Origin: an uncultured Muribaculaceae bacterium
GTDB taxonomy: Bacteria > Bacteroidota > Bacteroidia > Bacteroidales > Muribaculaceae
Direction of reading: 5' to 3'
Assembly (NCBI GenBank): GCA_910586455.1
Contig: CAJUHX010000008.1
Coordinates: 1-54,089, forward strand
Length of the DNA: 54,089 nt
Below are positions 42,956-52,270 of the stretch, piece after piece. Below the pieces are notes generated by a model. The model searched no databases and had not been told where the DNA came from. It saw only the letters and a program-made list of their open reading frames with translations. How positions within the stretch are numbered: position 1 is the first letter of the stretch; each line of letters starts with the position of its first letter. The position numbers and the translations under genes were made by a program.

Positions 42956-45900
42956 TCAGTTAAATAGTAATTCATCGTCTTCGTCGCCTTCCGAACCCGG
43001 CGCATACTGCGGAGTCGCGGGCTTTTCGGGCTCGGTTGTCTGAGGCAGCGGCTCAGGCCCGGGGTCCTGTATCAGAGGTTCAGACTCAGACTTAGACTCA
43101 GGTTCTGGCTGAGGCTCAGAGTTTTCGGTGGAGTCTTCACCGGTTTCTTCGGCATCGACAGCTCCGGCATCGACAGCCTTTGCCTCTGCCTCCTGCTCGG
43201 CTTCATGTTCCTCGCGTTCGGACAGAGTTTCGATTTCAGTTGCGGGCAACAGTTTGGCTTGTGCGTCGACATAGTTCTGCTCGTCGAGATAGCGGAAATA
43301 CTCCTCGAATGAATGGCCTCCGTCGAGCAGTTTCTTGAAGTTCTCGTCGGAAATTACCACAGGCCGTACGCCCGGCATAAGCCTGAATTCCGGCGATTCG
43401 CCCATAAGCCGGCGATAGTAGTTGAGCTGCTCCATGTTGTCGAACCCTCTGATTACAACCATTCCAAGCCGTCCGAAGTTCATCAGTTCGATGTCAAAAT
43501 CCTTTACGGCAAAACTGCGGAAGTTAAAGCGTGCAATCTCGTACAGCAACTGGTTGGCGGCCACCCGGTCGGTGGGGAAGAGCATCACCAGCAGCTGGCT
43601 CTTGTCGGGGCTGAGGTCGAATTCAAGCGGTCCGTCGGATGCCACGGCAGTTGAATCGCTGCCCAGCCTGGTATCCCAGATAAGGCCGCGCAGATTCTCG
43701 GAGGTCGACTGCAGCCGGCGTCCCTGTGCCATGCCCTTGAGCCATGCCGAACCCATGGGAGCCAGATCGGTATCGGGATAGCGGTCGAGCATAGCCTTAA
43801 TCATTTCGTTGAATTCCTGCGGCTTATGTTCGGTTACGTATGCCAGCGCGTTTATAAACATAAACTTGGGCATCAGCTTGCTGAGCGGATATGTTTTTTC
43901 CATGTACTCGTATGCCTGATGCACAGCGGCATTACGGTTGTTGAAATAGTCGTCGAGAGCCTGATCGTAGAGGCTTTCCTGATTGGCGTCCATGGCTTTG
44001 AGGCGCTCTATGTACTGAGGATCGCGCATGGCCACACCGTAGGGCGAATCGGGGAAATTGTTGATAATCATCTGCCTCCAATGCTCTGCATCAACGGTAT
44101 CGCCACGGCGCATGGCCATGAGGTAGAGATTGTAGTATGTGTCGAGGCGGTACACATTGTCGGGATAATCCTTCAGCAGACGGTCGAACTCGGCACGCGA
44201 AGCGCTGAAGTCTTCGAGTTTGTCCTTGAGTATCACGCCCATGTTGTACAGGCCCTCCTGAATAATCTCGTGACAGGTCTGACGCTCAGCATCGGTCTTG
44301 GGTATCTGATTGAGATAGTACTCAGGATAATGGGGATCGGAAACACGCTTCTGTTCTTCGTCCGATTTTTCATCAGACTCGCTGCCGCCGTCACCGTCAG
44401 TTTCTTCCGATTCGTCGGATTGGTCGTCATCGCCCGAGGCTTCCTCCCAGTCGGCATTGTTAAAGGTGCTTTTGTTGCGCCGGCGCCAATCGTCTTCCAG
44501 TTTTCGGGCACCCCAGCGGCGCTGGAAGTCGCTTTTGCCTGCGTTCTTGGCCGACTGATTGTAAAAATACCACGAATTGTCGGTGTTGATATTGAACTGA
44601 TTCGGCGCATTCTTGTCAACGAGCTGATTGCCGTTTGCCGCCTGATCGGCCAGAAATTCCTCGCGTGCGGCGGCCTCGGCCTCTTCTTTTTCTTTCTTCT
44701 TAAGTTCGTCGATTATACGGTTTACCACCTTCAGTTGCTCTTCCTCTGTCATGTTACTGAGTCGTAGCAGCGAATCCTGCAGGGTTACGTTCTGCGAGTA
44801 TACCGCCAGTTCGTCGAGTACATCGGAACGCAGTTTCAGCTGTTTCAGGTCGGGATACGACTCGGGCAGCAGGGGCACGGCCTCGGCATAGCAAGGCTGT
44901 GCCTTATCGTATTTGCGCAAGTCGAAGTACAGACTGCCGAGGGTCAGCTGGCAGATGGCCTTGTCAATGCCGTTGCGCTTCGATTTCTCCACGGCCAGTT
45001 CGTAGTTCTCAATGGCCTTTGCGGTGTCGCGGCGCGATAGGTACAGGTTGCCTATGGCATAGTAAATCTGGTCGAGATACTCGGCGTTGCGGTCATAGCC
45101 TGTCATACGCCGCAGGGCGTTCACCTCCGGAGTGATGTCGCTGCCGCTGAACACCTCGCTCTGTTTTATTCTGGCATTGAACTTGGTGCGGTATGGCGCC
45201 GACGCAGAGCCGCCGGCCTTTTTGAAGTAACTGTATGCCAAGTCTTTCTGACCGGTACGCGCATACAGCTGTCCCATCAGGAAGTTCAGGCGTATCTTGC
45301 GCGAGCCACTTGCAAGACGTATGGCCTCGGCCAGATAAGGTATGGCCTTGGCATACTCCTCATGCTTGATATAGTAGTCGGCCCAGGCCGAGTTGTACAG
45401 GTTCAGCAGGGTTTTGTTGACAAGTTCCGCCGTCTTTACACGGGTAAGAATCATCTCGGCCTCGAACAGCCAGTCCATCGAAATATAGCTCTGAGCCTGC
45501 CACAGGCGTGCCTCGGTTACGGTTTCGGGCAGCCATGTGAAGTGGCGCGACACATAAAAGAATGTCGACGCCGCCCCCAGAAAGTCGCCATTGTAGTACT
45601 GCGAGCGGCCCATCATCATCCAGGCATTGTGCAAAAAGGGGTTATACTCGTCGCGCTTCATCCATGCCTTGTAGGCAAGGTCGCCGCTCTTGCCCGACTT
45701 CTTGGGCGGCTTCTGCTTTATACTGCGTATCTGTATGGCTTTCTGAGCTTTCTCTATCGAGCGGTCGAAGTTACCGCTTGGCTGTGGCGCCGTAGGGTCG
45801 TTTTTGGCTTCGACCGGATTCATCAGTACCAGGCGCGAGAAATCATCCTCGTACTTGTCGTTCATCTCCTTCAGTGTCAGCTTGTAGTGCTCGTCGCCGT

Positions 45901-46045
45901 TGTAGTATATGTTGTAGCGGGTTATGAAGGCGGTGTAGTTTCGGCGCGCGGCGGTGTTCTTCTTGCCAAGACACGACGAAAGAGCAACCGCACACAGCAG
46001 CGTGCAGCAAAGAATCAGCAGCGGTCGTACAAGGCGAGATTTCAT
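42956..46045 (-). CDS. porW: T9SS TPR lipoprotein PorW (SprE)
   Basis: A 1029-residue outer-membrane lipoprotein with signal and lipobox LSSC (Cys25). The following RNYTAFITRYNIYYNGDEHY is the SprE/PorW signature. Multiple tetratricopeptide repeats (about 130-420 and 600-760) follow, then a lower-complexity, acidic stretch (about 520-590) and a C-terminal domain. The final 100 residues are Glu-, Pro- and Ser-rich and low-complexity, encoded by repetitive DNA near 43072-43140. PorW is a T9SS core component thought to link the PorL/M motor to the translocon. Start: MKSRLVRPLL gives a proper lipoprotein signal; the longer frame does not. Confidence 0.88.
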   Translation of the reverse strand: MKSRLVRPLLILCCTLLCAVALSSCLGKKNTAARRNYTAFITRYNIYYNGDEHYKLTLKEMNDKYEDDFSRLVLMNPVEAKNDPTAPQPSGNFDRSIEKAQKAIQIRSIKQKPPKKSGKSGDLAYKAWMKRDEYNPFLHNAWMMMGRSQYYNGDFLGAASTFFYVSRHFTWLPETVTEARLWQAQSYISMDWLFEAEMILTRVKTAELVNKTLLNLYNSAWADYYIKHEEYAKAIPYLAEAIRLASGSRKIRLNFLMGQLYARTGQKDLAYSYFKKAGGSASAPYRTKFNARIKQSEVFSGSDITPEVNALRRMTGYDRNAEYLDQIYYAIGNLYLSRRDTAKAIENYELAVEKSKRNGIDKAICQLTLGSLYFDLRKYDKAQPCYAEAVPLLPESYPDLKQLKLRSDVLDELAVYSQNVTLQDSLLRLSNMTEEEQLKVVNRIIDELKKKEKEEAEAAAREEFLADQAANGNQLVDKNAPNQFNINTDNSWYFYNQSAKNAGKSDFQRRWGARKLEDDWRRRNKSTFNNADWEEASGDDDQSDESEETDGDGGSESDEKSDEEQKRVSDPHYPEYYLNQIPKTDAERQTCHEIIQEGLYNMGVILKDKLEDFSASRAEFDRLLKDYPDNVYRLDTYYNLYLMAMRRGDTVDAEHWRQMIINNFPDSPYGVAMRDPQYIERLKAMDANQESLYDQALDDYFNNRNAAVHQAYEYMEKTYPLSKLMPKFMFINALAYVTEHKPQEFNEMIKAMLDRYPDTDLAPMGSAWLKGMAQGRRLQSTSENLRGLIWDTRLGSDSTAVASDGPLEFDLSPDKSQLLVMLFPTDRVAANQLLYEIARFNFRSFAVKDFDIELMNFGRLGMVVIRGFDNMEQLNYYRRLMGESPEFRLMPGVRPVVISDENFKKLLDGGHSFEEYFRYLDEQNYVDAQAKLLPATEIETLSEREEHEAEQEAEAKAVDAGAVDAEETGEDSTENSEPQPEPESKSESEPLIQDPGPEPLPQTTEPEKPATPQYAPGSEGDEDDELLFN

Positions 46046-46073
46046 CAGAAAAATAACGGTGCGAAGCCCCTGT

Positions 46074-48149
46074 TTATTGTGCCGGAGAGGCCCCGGAGCC
46101 GGCCGGAGCATCGGCAGCCGATTGTCCGTCGGGGGCCTTGGCAGGTGCCTTCGGATAGGATATGCGCGAGTGGTATATGGTCTGCAAGCGCTTTACGAAT
46201 GCCTGCTTTATGGGTGCTATATCCTTGAATTCAAGTGTCGACTCGCTGTGCAGGCCGTCGGCGATCTGGCTGTCGATAATTTTGTTTACCAGCTCTTTGA
46301 GTGCCTCGGGGGTATGCTCTTTGAGCGAGCGGCTTGCAGCTTCCACGGCATCGGCCATCATCAGCACCGAGGTTTCCTTTGAGTGCGGATTCGGGCCCGG
46401 ATATGTATACGGTGCCGGATCGATTTTCTCGTCGGGATGACGGTTACATTCGGTATAATAGAAGTATTTGGCGAGTCCGCGGCCATGATGTTCACGCACA
46501 AAATCCTTTATCACGCCTGGCAGGCCGTTTTTATCGGCCAGTTTCATTCCGTCGGTCACATGGGCTATGATAATTCTTGCGCTCTGTTCGGGCGACAGCG
46601 TGTCGTGGGGATTCACTCCATGCTGGTTCTCGGTAAAGAAGGCCGGGTTGCGCATCTTGCCAATGTCGTGATATAGCGCGCCGGCACGCACCAGCTGCAC
46701 GTTCGCGCCTATGTATTGGGCGGCGTCTGAGGCCAGGTTGCTCACGGCCATCGAATGGTTGAATGTGCCGGGGCAATCGTCGCTGAGTTTTTTCAGCAGC
46801 GGATTGTTGATATCGGCCAGTTCGACAAGGGTCACTACCGACACGAATCCGAACACTCGCTCCACCAGGAACATCATCACGTATGTAACCGATGTCAGGG
46901 CCGAGTTAATGGCCAAGAAACCCACGGTACGCCACGAGAATCCGCTGAAACTGCCGTTCATAAGCAGTTCGAGTGCGAGATACGACACTATGTAGCAAGC
47001 GCCTACGGCCAGCGATGTGCGCAGCAGCTGAGCTCGGTTGCGCAGCTCGCGCAGCGAGTTCACGGCCCCGATGGTGGCGCAGAACTGCAGGAATATGAAT
47101 TCGAGCGGGTATGAGGTTATGCCGGCGGCTATCAATGTCAGCACCAGCGACACGTATATGGCCGTACGGGTATCGAAGAACACCAGCACCAGTATAGGCA
47201 CTATAGCCATAGGTACCAGGTAGATACCGCCTACAATCACCGAGTCGAGCCCTACACAGAGCAGGAAAGGCACCGTTATGCTCAGCAGCAGGAAGAGTAT
47301 GCTGCGACGGGTGCGCATCATTTCCGGACAGTAGTTGCATATATACAGCAGCAATGTGGCCAGCAGTATGGTCACATACATAAACTGCCCTATCCACACC
47401 ATATACTCATGACGGGTTTGCTTGGTATGGTAGGTGGCCAGCTTGCTTTCGTAAGTCTGCAGGTTCACATAATCCTGAGGAGTTATAATCATGCCCTTGT
47501 CGATTATGGTCTGACCCTGCTGTATCACACCGCGGGCACCCTCGAGCTGAGCTAAAAAGGAGTTGTACACCTTTTTATTCTCTTCCTGATTTAGAGTCAC
47601 ATTGGGCACCAGCAAGGTTTCCATCCGAGCCATCGACAGGTAGTGGCGGCCGGCGCTGTCGGTGATGGTAGCGTCGAGATCGCGGTAGATTTCCACCGGC
47701 GACAGCAGTGCCTCGGTGTTCATGGTGTTGAGCACGTTGTGTTCGCGGTCGTCGGGCACTCTGATTTTGCGCAGCTTGCCCGAGGTGATATCCTGCCGGA
47801 TATTGTTGTCGACCACTCCGCGGCGGTAGAAAGCCCTGAGTTTGGCGGCAATAAGGCTTCGGGTGCGCTCGTGCCCGGCAGGCAAGGCGGCCACCAGCGA
47901 GTCGGCCACCGATGTGTTGATGCTGAACACCGGCTGGTAATGGGCGTCGAGCGAGTCGCGCAAGCGGCGCGATGTCAGCGAATCGGGGTATATTTCTATA
48001 TCGAAAGGCGCAATCAGCTTGGCGTAGTTCCATGGTCTGCCCTGCTCATAGTTGAGGCTGTCGGCCTCGGTGTGAGGGTAGAAATATACTATCACCATGG
48101 CTGCCGCCAGGGTCATCAGTATACCTGTTATTAGCTTGGTCTTATGCAT
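46074..48149 (-). CDS. pgpH: 7TM-HD phosphohydrolase, PgpH-like c-di-AMP phosphodiesterase
   Basis: A 691-residue membrane protein. After an N-terminal membrane helix (about 7-24) comes an extracytoplasmic 7TMR-HDED region (25-245), seven membrane helices (about 250-440), and a cytoplasmic HD domain. The HD motif is HDIGK (494-498), with H465 (FNHSMAVSN), H528-type and REHHG (552-556) histidines. PgpH in Listeria hydrolyses c-di-AMP to pApA. Family membership is clear; the substrate is inferred. The gene begins 2 bp after relA and is followed 28 bp later by porW. Confidence 0.9.
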   Translation of the reverse strand: MHKTKLITGILMTLAAAMVIVYFYPHTEADSLNYEQGRPWNYAKLIAPFDIEIYPDSLTSRRLRDSLDAHYQPVFSINTSVADSLVAALPAGHERTRSLIAAKLRAFYRRGVVDNNIRQDITSGKLRKIRVPDDREHNVLNTMNTEALLSPVEIYRDLDATITDSAGRHYLSMARMETLLVPNVTLNQEENKKVYNSFLAQLEGARGVIQQGQTIIDKGMIITPQDYVNLQTYESKLATYHTKQTRHEYMVWIGQFMYVTILLATLLLYICNYCPEMMRTRRSILFLLLSITVPFLLCVGLDSVIVGGIYLVPMAIVPILVLVFFDTRTAIYVSLVLTLIAAGITSYPLEFIFLQFCATIGAVNSLRELRNRAQLLRTSLAVGACYIVSYLALELLMNGSFSGFSWRTVGFLAINSALTSVTYVMMFLVERVFGFVSVVTLVELADINNPLLKKLSDDCPGTFNHSMAVSNLASDAAQYIGANVQLVRAGALYHDIGKMRNPAFFTENQHGVNPHDTLSPEQSARIIIAHVTDGMKLADKNGLPGVIKDFVREHHGRGLAKYFYYTECNRHPDEKIDPAPYTYPGPNPHSKETSVLMMADAVEAASRSLKEHTPEALKELVNKIIDSQIADGLHSESTLEFKDIAPIKQAFVKRLQTIYHSRISYPKAPAKAPDGQSAADAPAGSGASPAQ

Positions 48150-48151
48150 TG

Positions 48152-50425
48152 TTATTTTATTCGGGCAGCGTTGGTAACTCCTTTTACAGATGAAATTTTA
48201 TCAACAAGGTTGTCGACAATCGAGGCATCGGCCACCCGCACCCAGAACTCACATTCGAACACCTCGTCGCGCGACTCTATGTTGAGTTTGCGGATATCGA
48301 TACCCATATAACTGGATATAAGCAGAATAAGTTCCTGCAGAATACCAAAGCGGTCGACACCCTCGATGTGTACACGGGCCGGGAAACGCACACCCACCGT
48401 GTCCCAGCGGGTAGCTACTATGCGGGGGCCGTAGCCGGCCTTGAGCACCTGGGCGCGCGGACAAGTGAGGGCGTGGACTGTAAGGCCGCCGTCGTCGTCG
48501 ATATAACCCATAACGTCGTCGCCCGGCAAAGGGTTGCAGCAATTGTCAATCCGGTAGTTGGGCTTGCCTGTTTCGGGGTCGGTGCGTAGCACATACACTT
48601 CCTTGGGATTGATTTTGGGCTTCTGCACTGCAGTTTTGGCCGGCTGTGACTGGTTTTGTCTACCGGTGACAAAACGTCCCAGACTGAGTACCCGCGACAG
48701 CAGGCCGCTGCTGCGATGCTCGTTCTCGGCGGCCACCGCCTTGCGCAGTGTGCCCACCAGAAAGTCGCCCAGCACTATCTCCTCGGCGCCGAGCTGATAA
48801 CACAGGTCGTCGCGGTTGCCCACATGGAATGTACCCTGCAGCTTGGTAATCACGGCGTTGGTGTCAGGCAGTCCTTTTTCGGCCAGCCATGCGGCCAGTA
48901 TTTCCTTGCCCTTGTTTATCAGCGGCTGACGCATCTTGCGCAGGCCGGCCTTGAGGCGCGTCTTGGCCTTGGCTGTAACCACAAAGTTCTCCCACTCGGG
49001 CTGTGGCACCTGCGATTTCGAGTCGAGCACCTCCACCTGGTCGCCGCTGCTGAGTCGGTGGCTCAGAGGCACCAGCTTGTGGTTGACCTTGCCGGCTATA
49101 CAGTGCAGGCCCAGTTCGGTATGCAGGGCAAAGGCGACATCAAGGACTGTGACCCCGGAGGGCAGTGTGAGCAGTTCGCCCTTAGGTGTAAACACCACTA
49201 TTTCGGAGGCAAACAGATTGAGTTTCAGAGTATCGAGAAAATCAATCGCGCTGGGCTCGGGGTTGTCGAGAATATCCTTGATAGTACGCAGCCATGCGTT
49301 GAGTTCCGATTCCTCGTCGCCCTCGCCGATTTTGTATCTCCAGTGAGCCGCAAAGCCTTTCTCGGCAATCTCGTCCATGCGTCGCGAGCGTATCTGAACC
49401 TCTATCCAGTTTCCGTCGGGGCCCATCACAGTAAGGTGCAGAGCCTGGTAGCCGTTGGCCTTGGGAGCCGAAATCCAGTCGCGGGTACGGTCGGGATGCA
49501 GACGGTAAAGGTCGGTTATGGCCGAATAAATGTTCCAGCACAGAGTCTTTTCCTTGGCGGGGTCGTCGCACTCAAATACAATTCGCATGGCATAAAGGTC
49601 GTACACCTCCTCGAAAGGTACATGCTTGGTTTCCATCTTCTTCCAGATGGAATACACCGATTTGAGTCTGGCCTTGGCCTCGTACTTCAGACCTAATTCG
49701 TCGAGTTTCTGTTTTATGGGCAACGAGAAGTCGGAGTATACTGCCGAACGCCTGGCCTCGCTCTGCTGTATCTGCTCTGATATGCGCCGGTAAGCAGCAG
49801 GGTGCTCGTACTTGAAACTGAGGTCTTCGAGTTCGGTCTTGATTTCGAACAGGCCCAGGCGATGGGCCAGCGGAGCGTATATGTACAGTGTTTCGCCGGC
49901 AATCTTGTACTGCTTGTTGGGGGCCATGGAGCCGAGTGTGCGCATATTGTGCAGGCGGTCGGCCATCTTTATCAGCACCACGCGTATATCCTCGCTCATG
50001 GTCAGCAGCAGCTTGCGGAAGTTCTCAGCCTGAGCCGATGCTCTGTCGCCGAAAATGCCGCCCGAAATTTTGGTGAGGCCCTCCACCAGCTGGGCTATCT
50101 TAGGCCCGAAATGGCGCTCGATATCCTCTACCGTGTAGTCGGTATCCTCCACCACATCATGAAGCAGCGAAGCACAAATCGACGTCGAGCCAAGCCCGAT
50201 TTCCTGCGAGGCAATCTTGGCCACGGCTATCGGATGAAGTATATATGGCTCGCCCGAACGCCGCCTTACACCCTTATGGGCTTCTTTTGCAAACTGATAG
50301 GCACGATATATTATCTCCACCTTCTTACGGTGGTTGGAGCGCAGATAGCCGTCAATTACCTCCTGAAAGGCATCGTCAATCATTTTATTTTCCGCTTGGG
50401 GGTCGATATTGCGAGTGCTGTCCAT
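48152..50425 (-). CDS. relA: Bifunctional (p)ppGpp synthetase/hydrolase (RelA/SpoT family)
   Basis: A 757-residue long RSH protein. The order is an HD hydrolase (about 45-200; HDVVEDT with H89, D90, E93, D94), a synthetase (about 235-370; SVYSIWKKM, EVYDLYAMRIV), TGS (about 400-465), and a C-terminal ACT domain (about 680-757). Both catalytic centres appear intact, so it would make and remove the alarmone. The ATG at 50425 is chosen: the in-frame TTG 9 bp upstream lies inside the -7 box. It heads the six-gene operon that includes pgpH, porW and porX. Confidence 0.95.
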   Translation of the reverse strand: MDSTRNIDPQAENKMIDDAFQEVIDGYLRSNHRKKVEIIYRAYQFAKEAHKGVRRRSGEPYILHPIAVAKIASQEIGLGSTSICASLLHDVVEDTDYTVEDIERHFGPKIAQLVEGLTKISGGIFGDRASAQAENFRKLLLTMSEDIRVVLIKMADRLHNMRTLGSMAPNKQYKIAGETLYIYAPLAHRLGLFEIKTELEDLSFKYEHPAAYRRISEQIQQSEARRSAVYSDFSLPIKQKLDELGLKYEAKARLKSVYSIWKKMETKHVPFEEVYDLYAMRIVFECDDPAKEKTLCWNIYSAITDLYRLHPDRTRDWISAPKANGYQALHLTVMGPDGNWIEVQIRSRRMDEIAEKGFAAHWRYKIGEGDEESELNAWLRTIKDILDNPEPSAIDFLDTLKLNLFASEIVVFTPKGELLTLPSGVTVLDVAFALHTELGLHCIAGKVNHKLVPLSHRLSSGDQVEVLDSKSQVPQPEWENFVVTAKAKTRLKAGLRKMRQPLINKGKEILAAWLAEKGLPDTNAVITKLQGTFHVGNRDDLCYQLGAEEIVLGDFLVGTLRKAVAAENEHRSSGLLSRVLSLGRFVTGRQNQSQPAKTAVQKPKINPKEVYVLRTDPETGKPNYRIDNCCNPLPGDDVMGYIDDDGGLTVHALTCPRAQVLKAGYGPRIVATRWDTVGVRFPARVHIEGVDRFGILQELILLISSYMGIDIRKLNIESRDEVFECEFWVRVADASIVDNLVDKISSVKGVTNAARIK

Positions 50426-50431
50426 AATTCG

Positions 50432-50439
50432 CAAAGTTA
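50432..50439 (-). promoter_or_regulatory. -7 box of the relA operon
   Basis: TAACTTTG on the minus strand ends 7 nt before the ATG at 50425, so the mRNA would be leaderless or nearly so. A TGTG about 20 nt upstream is a one-mismatch -33 element. It excludes the upstream TTG as a start. Confidence 0.6.
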
Positions 50440-50520
50440 GTGATTTTTTCTGAATGTTTTCACATGTATGCCTAATTTTAAACCAAATAAGCGGCCAGGA
50501 TGTTGGAATATTAACTACTG

Positions 50521-51498
50521 ATGCAGATCCTCCCTGTTATGGAAAACAATAATTATTACGGCCAACGGCAATATCATGTGACGGTAAAAGAACGCCCCAC
50601 CCTTTCATTCAAATCCATCACTCTGGCCGACATGCCGCTCATAAACCAGCTGCTGCAACACTCCTCGACCCGCACCTGCGACTACACCGCAGGCGGTATC
50701 TACATGTGGATTGATTGTTTCGGCTACGAATACTGTGTGTTCGACGATACTCTGTTCATTAAAGGTTTTTCCGAAAACCGGCCCGGCGAAGTAGCATTCT
50801 CGCTCCCGATAGGCAAGATGCCGCTGCAGGAGTCTGTAAGCCTGCTGCGACAATATTGCGACTCCATGGAGATGCCTCTGGTGTTCTCCGCAATTCCGGA
50901 AGACCGCGTCGACGCCGTGGCTGCCATTACCGGAGGATCCGTCGAACAGCTCGACGGCTGGAGTGACTACCTGTACGAAGCAGTGGCACTGGCGTCGCTC
51001 TCCGGCAAAGCGCTCTCTAAAAAGCGAAACCACGTAAACCGCTTCATGGCCGACAACCCGGACTACGAGTTCGAGCCGATTACTCCCGACCTGCTGCCGG
51101 AACTGATTCTCTTCTTCGCAGGCCGACCGATGCCCGACAAACTCGACACCTCGATGGCTCTTTACGAGCAGCACGAATGTATGCGAGTGCTTGAGCACTA
51201 CAGCAGCTATCCGTTCGAGGGTGCCGTACTGCGCAGCCAGAGCGGCGATATTGCGGCCTTTACCGTAGGCGAGATTATCGGCGACACGCTTTACGTACAC
51301 ATCGAAAAGATGAACCACGAAATACCCGGAGCCGGCGAAACAATCAACCGCCTGTTCGCAGCCGAAATGCTCCACCGGCATCCGCAGATCCGATATATAA
51401 ACCGCGAGGAAGACATGGGCGACCCAGGCCTGCGCTACGCCAAAGAAAGCTATCGCCCGGTCATGCTTATCAATAAATACAACGTCCGCTGCCTGTAG
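50521..51498 (+). CDS. DUF2156 (phosphatidylglycerol lysyltransferase-like) domain protein
   Basis: A 325-residue cytoplasmic protein of the DUF2156 family, a double acetyltransferase-type fold related to aminoacyl-phospholipid synthases but without the membrane domain. Recognised by SITLADMPLINQLL, SDYLYEAVALASLSGK, LSKKRNHVNRFM and the C-terminal YINREEDMGDPGLRYAK. Function is not established. The ATG at 50539 (MENNNY) is an alternative start. It is transcribed away from relA and ends in a hairpin shared with the opposing gene. Confidence 0.86.
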   Translation: MQILPVMENNNYYGQRQYHVTVKERPTLSFKSITLADMPLINQLLQHSSTRTCDYTAGGIYMWIDCFGYEYCVFDDTLFIKGFSENRPGEVAFSLPIGKMPLQESVSLLRQYCDSMEMPLVFSAIPEDRVDAVAAITGGSVEQLDGWSDYLYEAVALASLSGKALSKKRNHVNRFMADNPDYEFEPITPDLLPELILFFAGRPMPDKLDTSMALYEQHECMRVLEHYSSYPFEGAVLRSQSGDIAAFTVGEIIGDTLYVHIEKMNHEIPGAGETINRLFAAEMLHRHPQIRYINREEDMGDPGLRYAKESYRPVMLINKYNVRCL

Positions 51499-51518
51499 AT
51501 CCAGATACAGGCAGCGGA
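51485..51518. terminator. Bidirectional terminator between convergent genes
   Basis: A 13-bp perfect stem (51485-51497 and 51506-51518, arms TCCGCTGCCTGTA) encloses an 8-nt loop. The left arm includes the last codons and stop of the DUF2156 gene; the minus-strand gene ends at 51549. Confidence 0.65.
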
Positions 51519-51548
51519 ACCGGAATACCCTCACACAGAGTTTTGATT

Positions 51549-52262
51549 TTACGGCTGCATTACAATTCTGACTACTTCCGGACTGCCCGGTATACGTGTC
51601 AGGCGTATTTTGCCCTCGAACGGTTCGTCGAGCACTGTATTTTTGCCGTTTTCCCAATACGAGTCATCGCTCACCGTGGTCAGCCGGGCTGTACCATAAT
51701 CGTAATAACTCGCACCATCGCCACGCCTTTCAAAGAGGTGGATAGTAAATTCCTTGAAAGCCGGAATAGCCTTGTGGCCGCTGCAGTCGAGTTCGAACTC
51801 TGTTTCTGACAGCCGCACGAATTCATTCTCTACCTTTTTCTTACCGTCTGCCTGAGGTCCTACATAGCAGGGGATGCCATCGAACAACTCATCAGTCATC
51901 CGGGTCATAAATATGCCGTACGACAGGTCGGCGGCAATCTCGATATGATAGCTGCCGTACACCGGCAACGCCGTAGAACCACGATTTTCGAAATAACTCT
52001 GGCGCTTTGGTGCCACTTTCCGGCTTATCTTTGAGGGATCAAGCTCGAAATAAAGCTGCTCGTCAATCAAAGCCGGATTATCCGACAGGCTGAATTCAAT
52101 TTTTTTCAAATCATCGAGGTCGAGTACAAACTTGCCGTCGGCATCGGTCACTTCCACGCTGTTTATAGTACCGTCGGTGGTGGTGTATTCCACATACAGC
52201 GTACGGGCATTCACCGCACAGCCAAGTGCGATGAATAATATAAGGCTCAATATCTTTTTCAT
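51549..52262 (-). CDS. Secreted protein, paralogue of the adjacent pseudogene
   Basis: A 237-residue protein with a signal peptide (MKKILSLILFIALGCAVNA). The family is not recognised. It shares its whole plan with the gene upstream: a short N-terminal beta segment (DADGKFVLDLDDLKKIEF), then GSYHIEIAADLSYGIF, YVGPQADG, TEFELDCSG and IPAF, which align with GDYHVEIGAKADYAVF, YVGPQADG, TEFQLDCSG and IPAM there. The repeated YVGPQADG motif (perhaps a carbohydrate-binding loop) is a useful handle. It lacks the C-terminal sorting signal present in the paralogue. It is separated from it by 8 bp and shares its promoter. Confidence 0.75.
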   Translation of the reverse strand: MKKILSLILFIALGCAVNARTLYVEYTTTDGTINSVEVTDADGKFVLDLDDLKKIEFSLSDNPALIDEQLYFELDPSKISRKVAPKRQSYFENRGSTALPVYGSYHIEIAADLSYGIFMTRMTDELFDGIPCYVGPQADGKKKVENEFVRLSETEFELDCSGHKAIPAFKEFTIHLFERRGDGASYYDYGTARLTTVSDDSYWENGKNTVLDEPFEGKIRLTRIPGSPEVVRIVMQP

Positions 52263-52270
52263 AGTAATGC

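Noticed and set aside
50426..50434. Upstream TTG start for relA
   Set aside because: The TTG lies within the TAACTTTG promoter box, so it would not be in the transcript.
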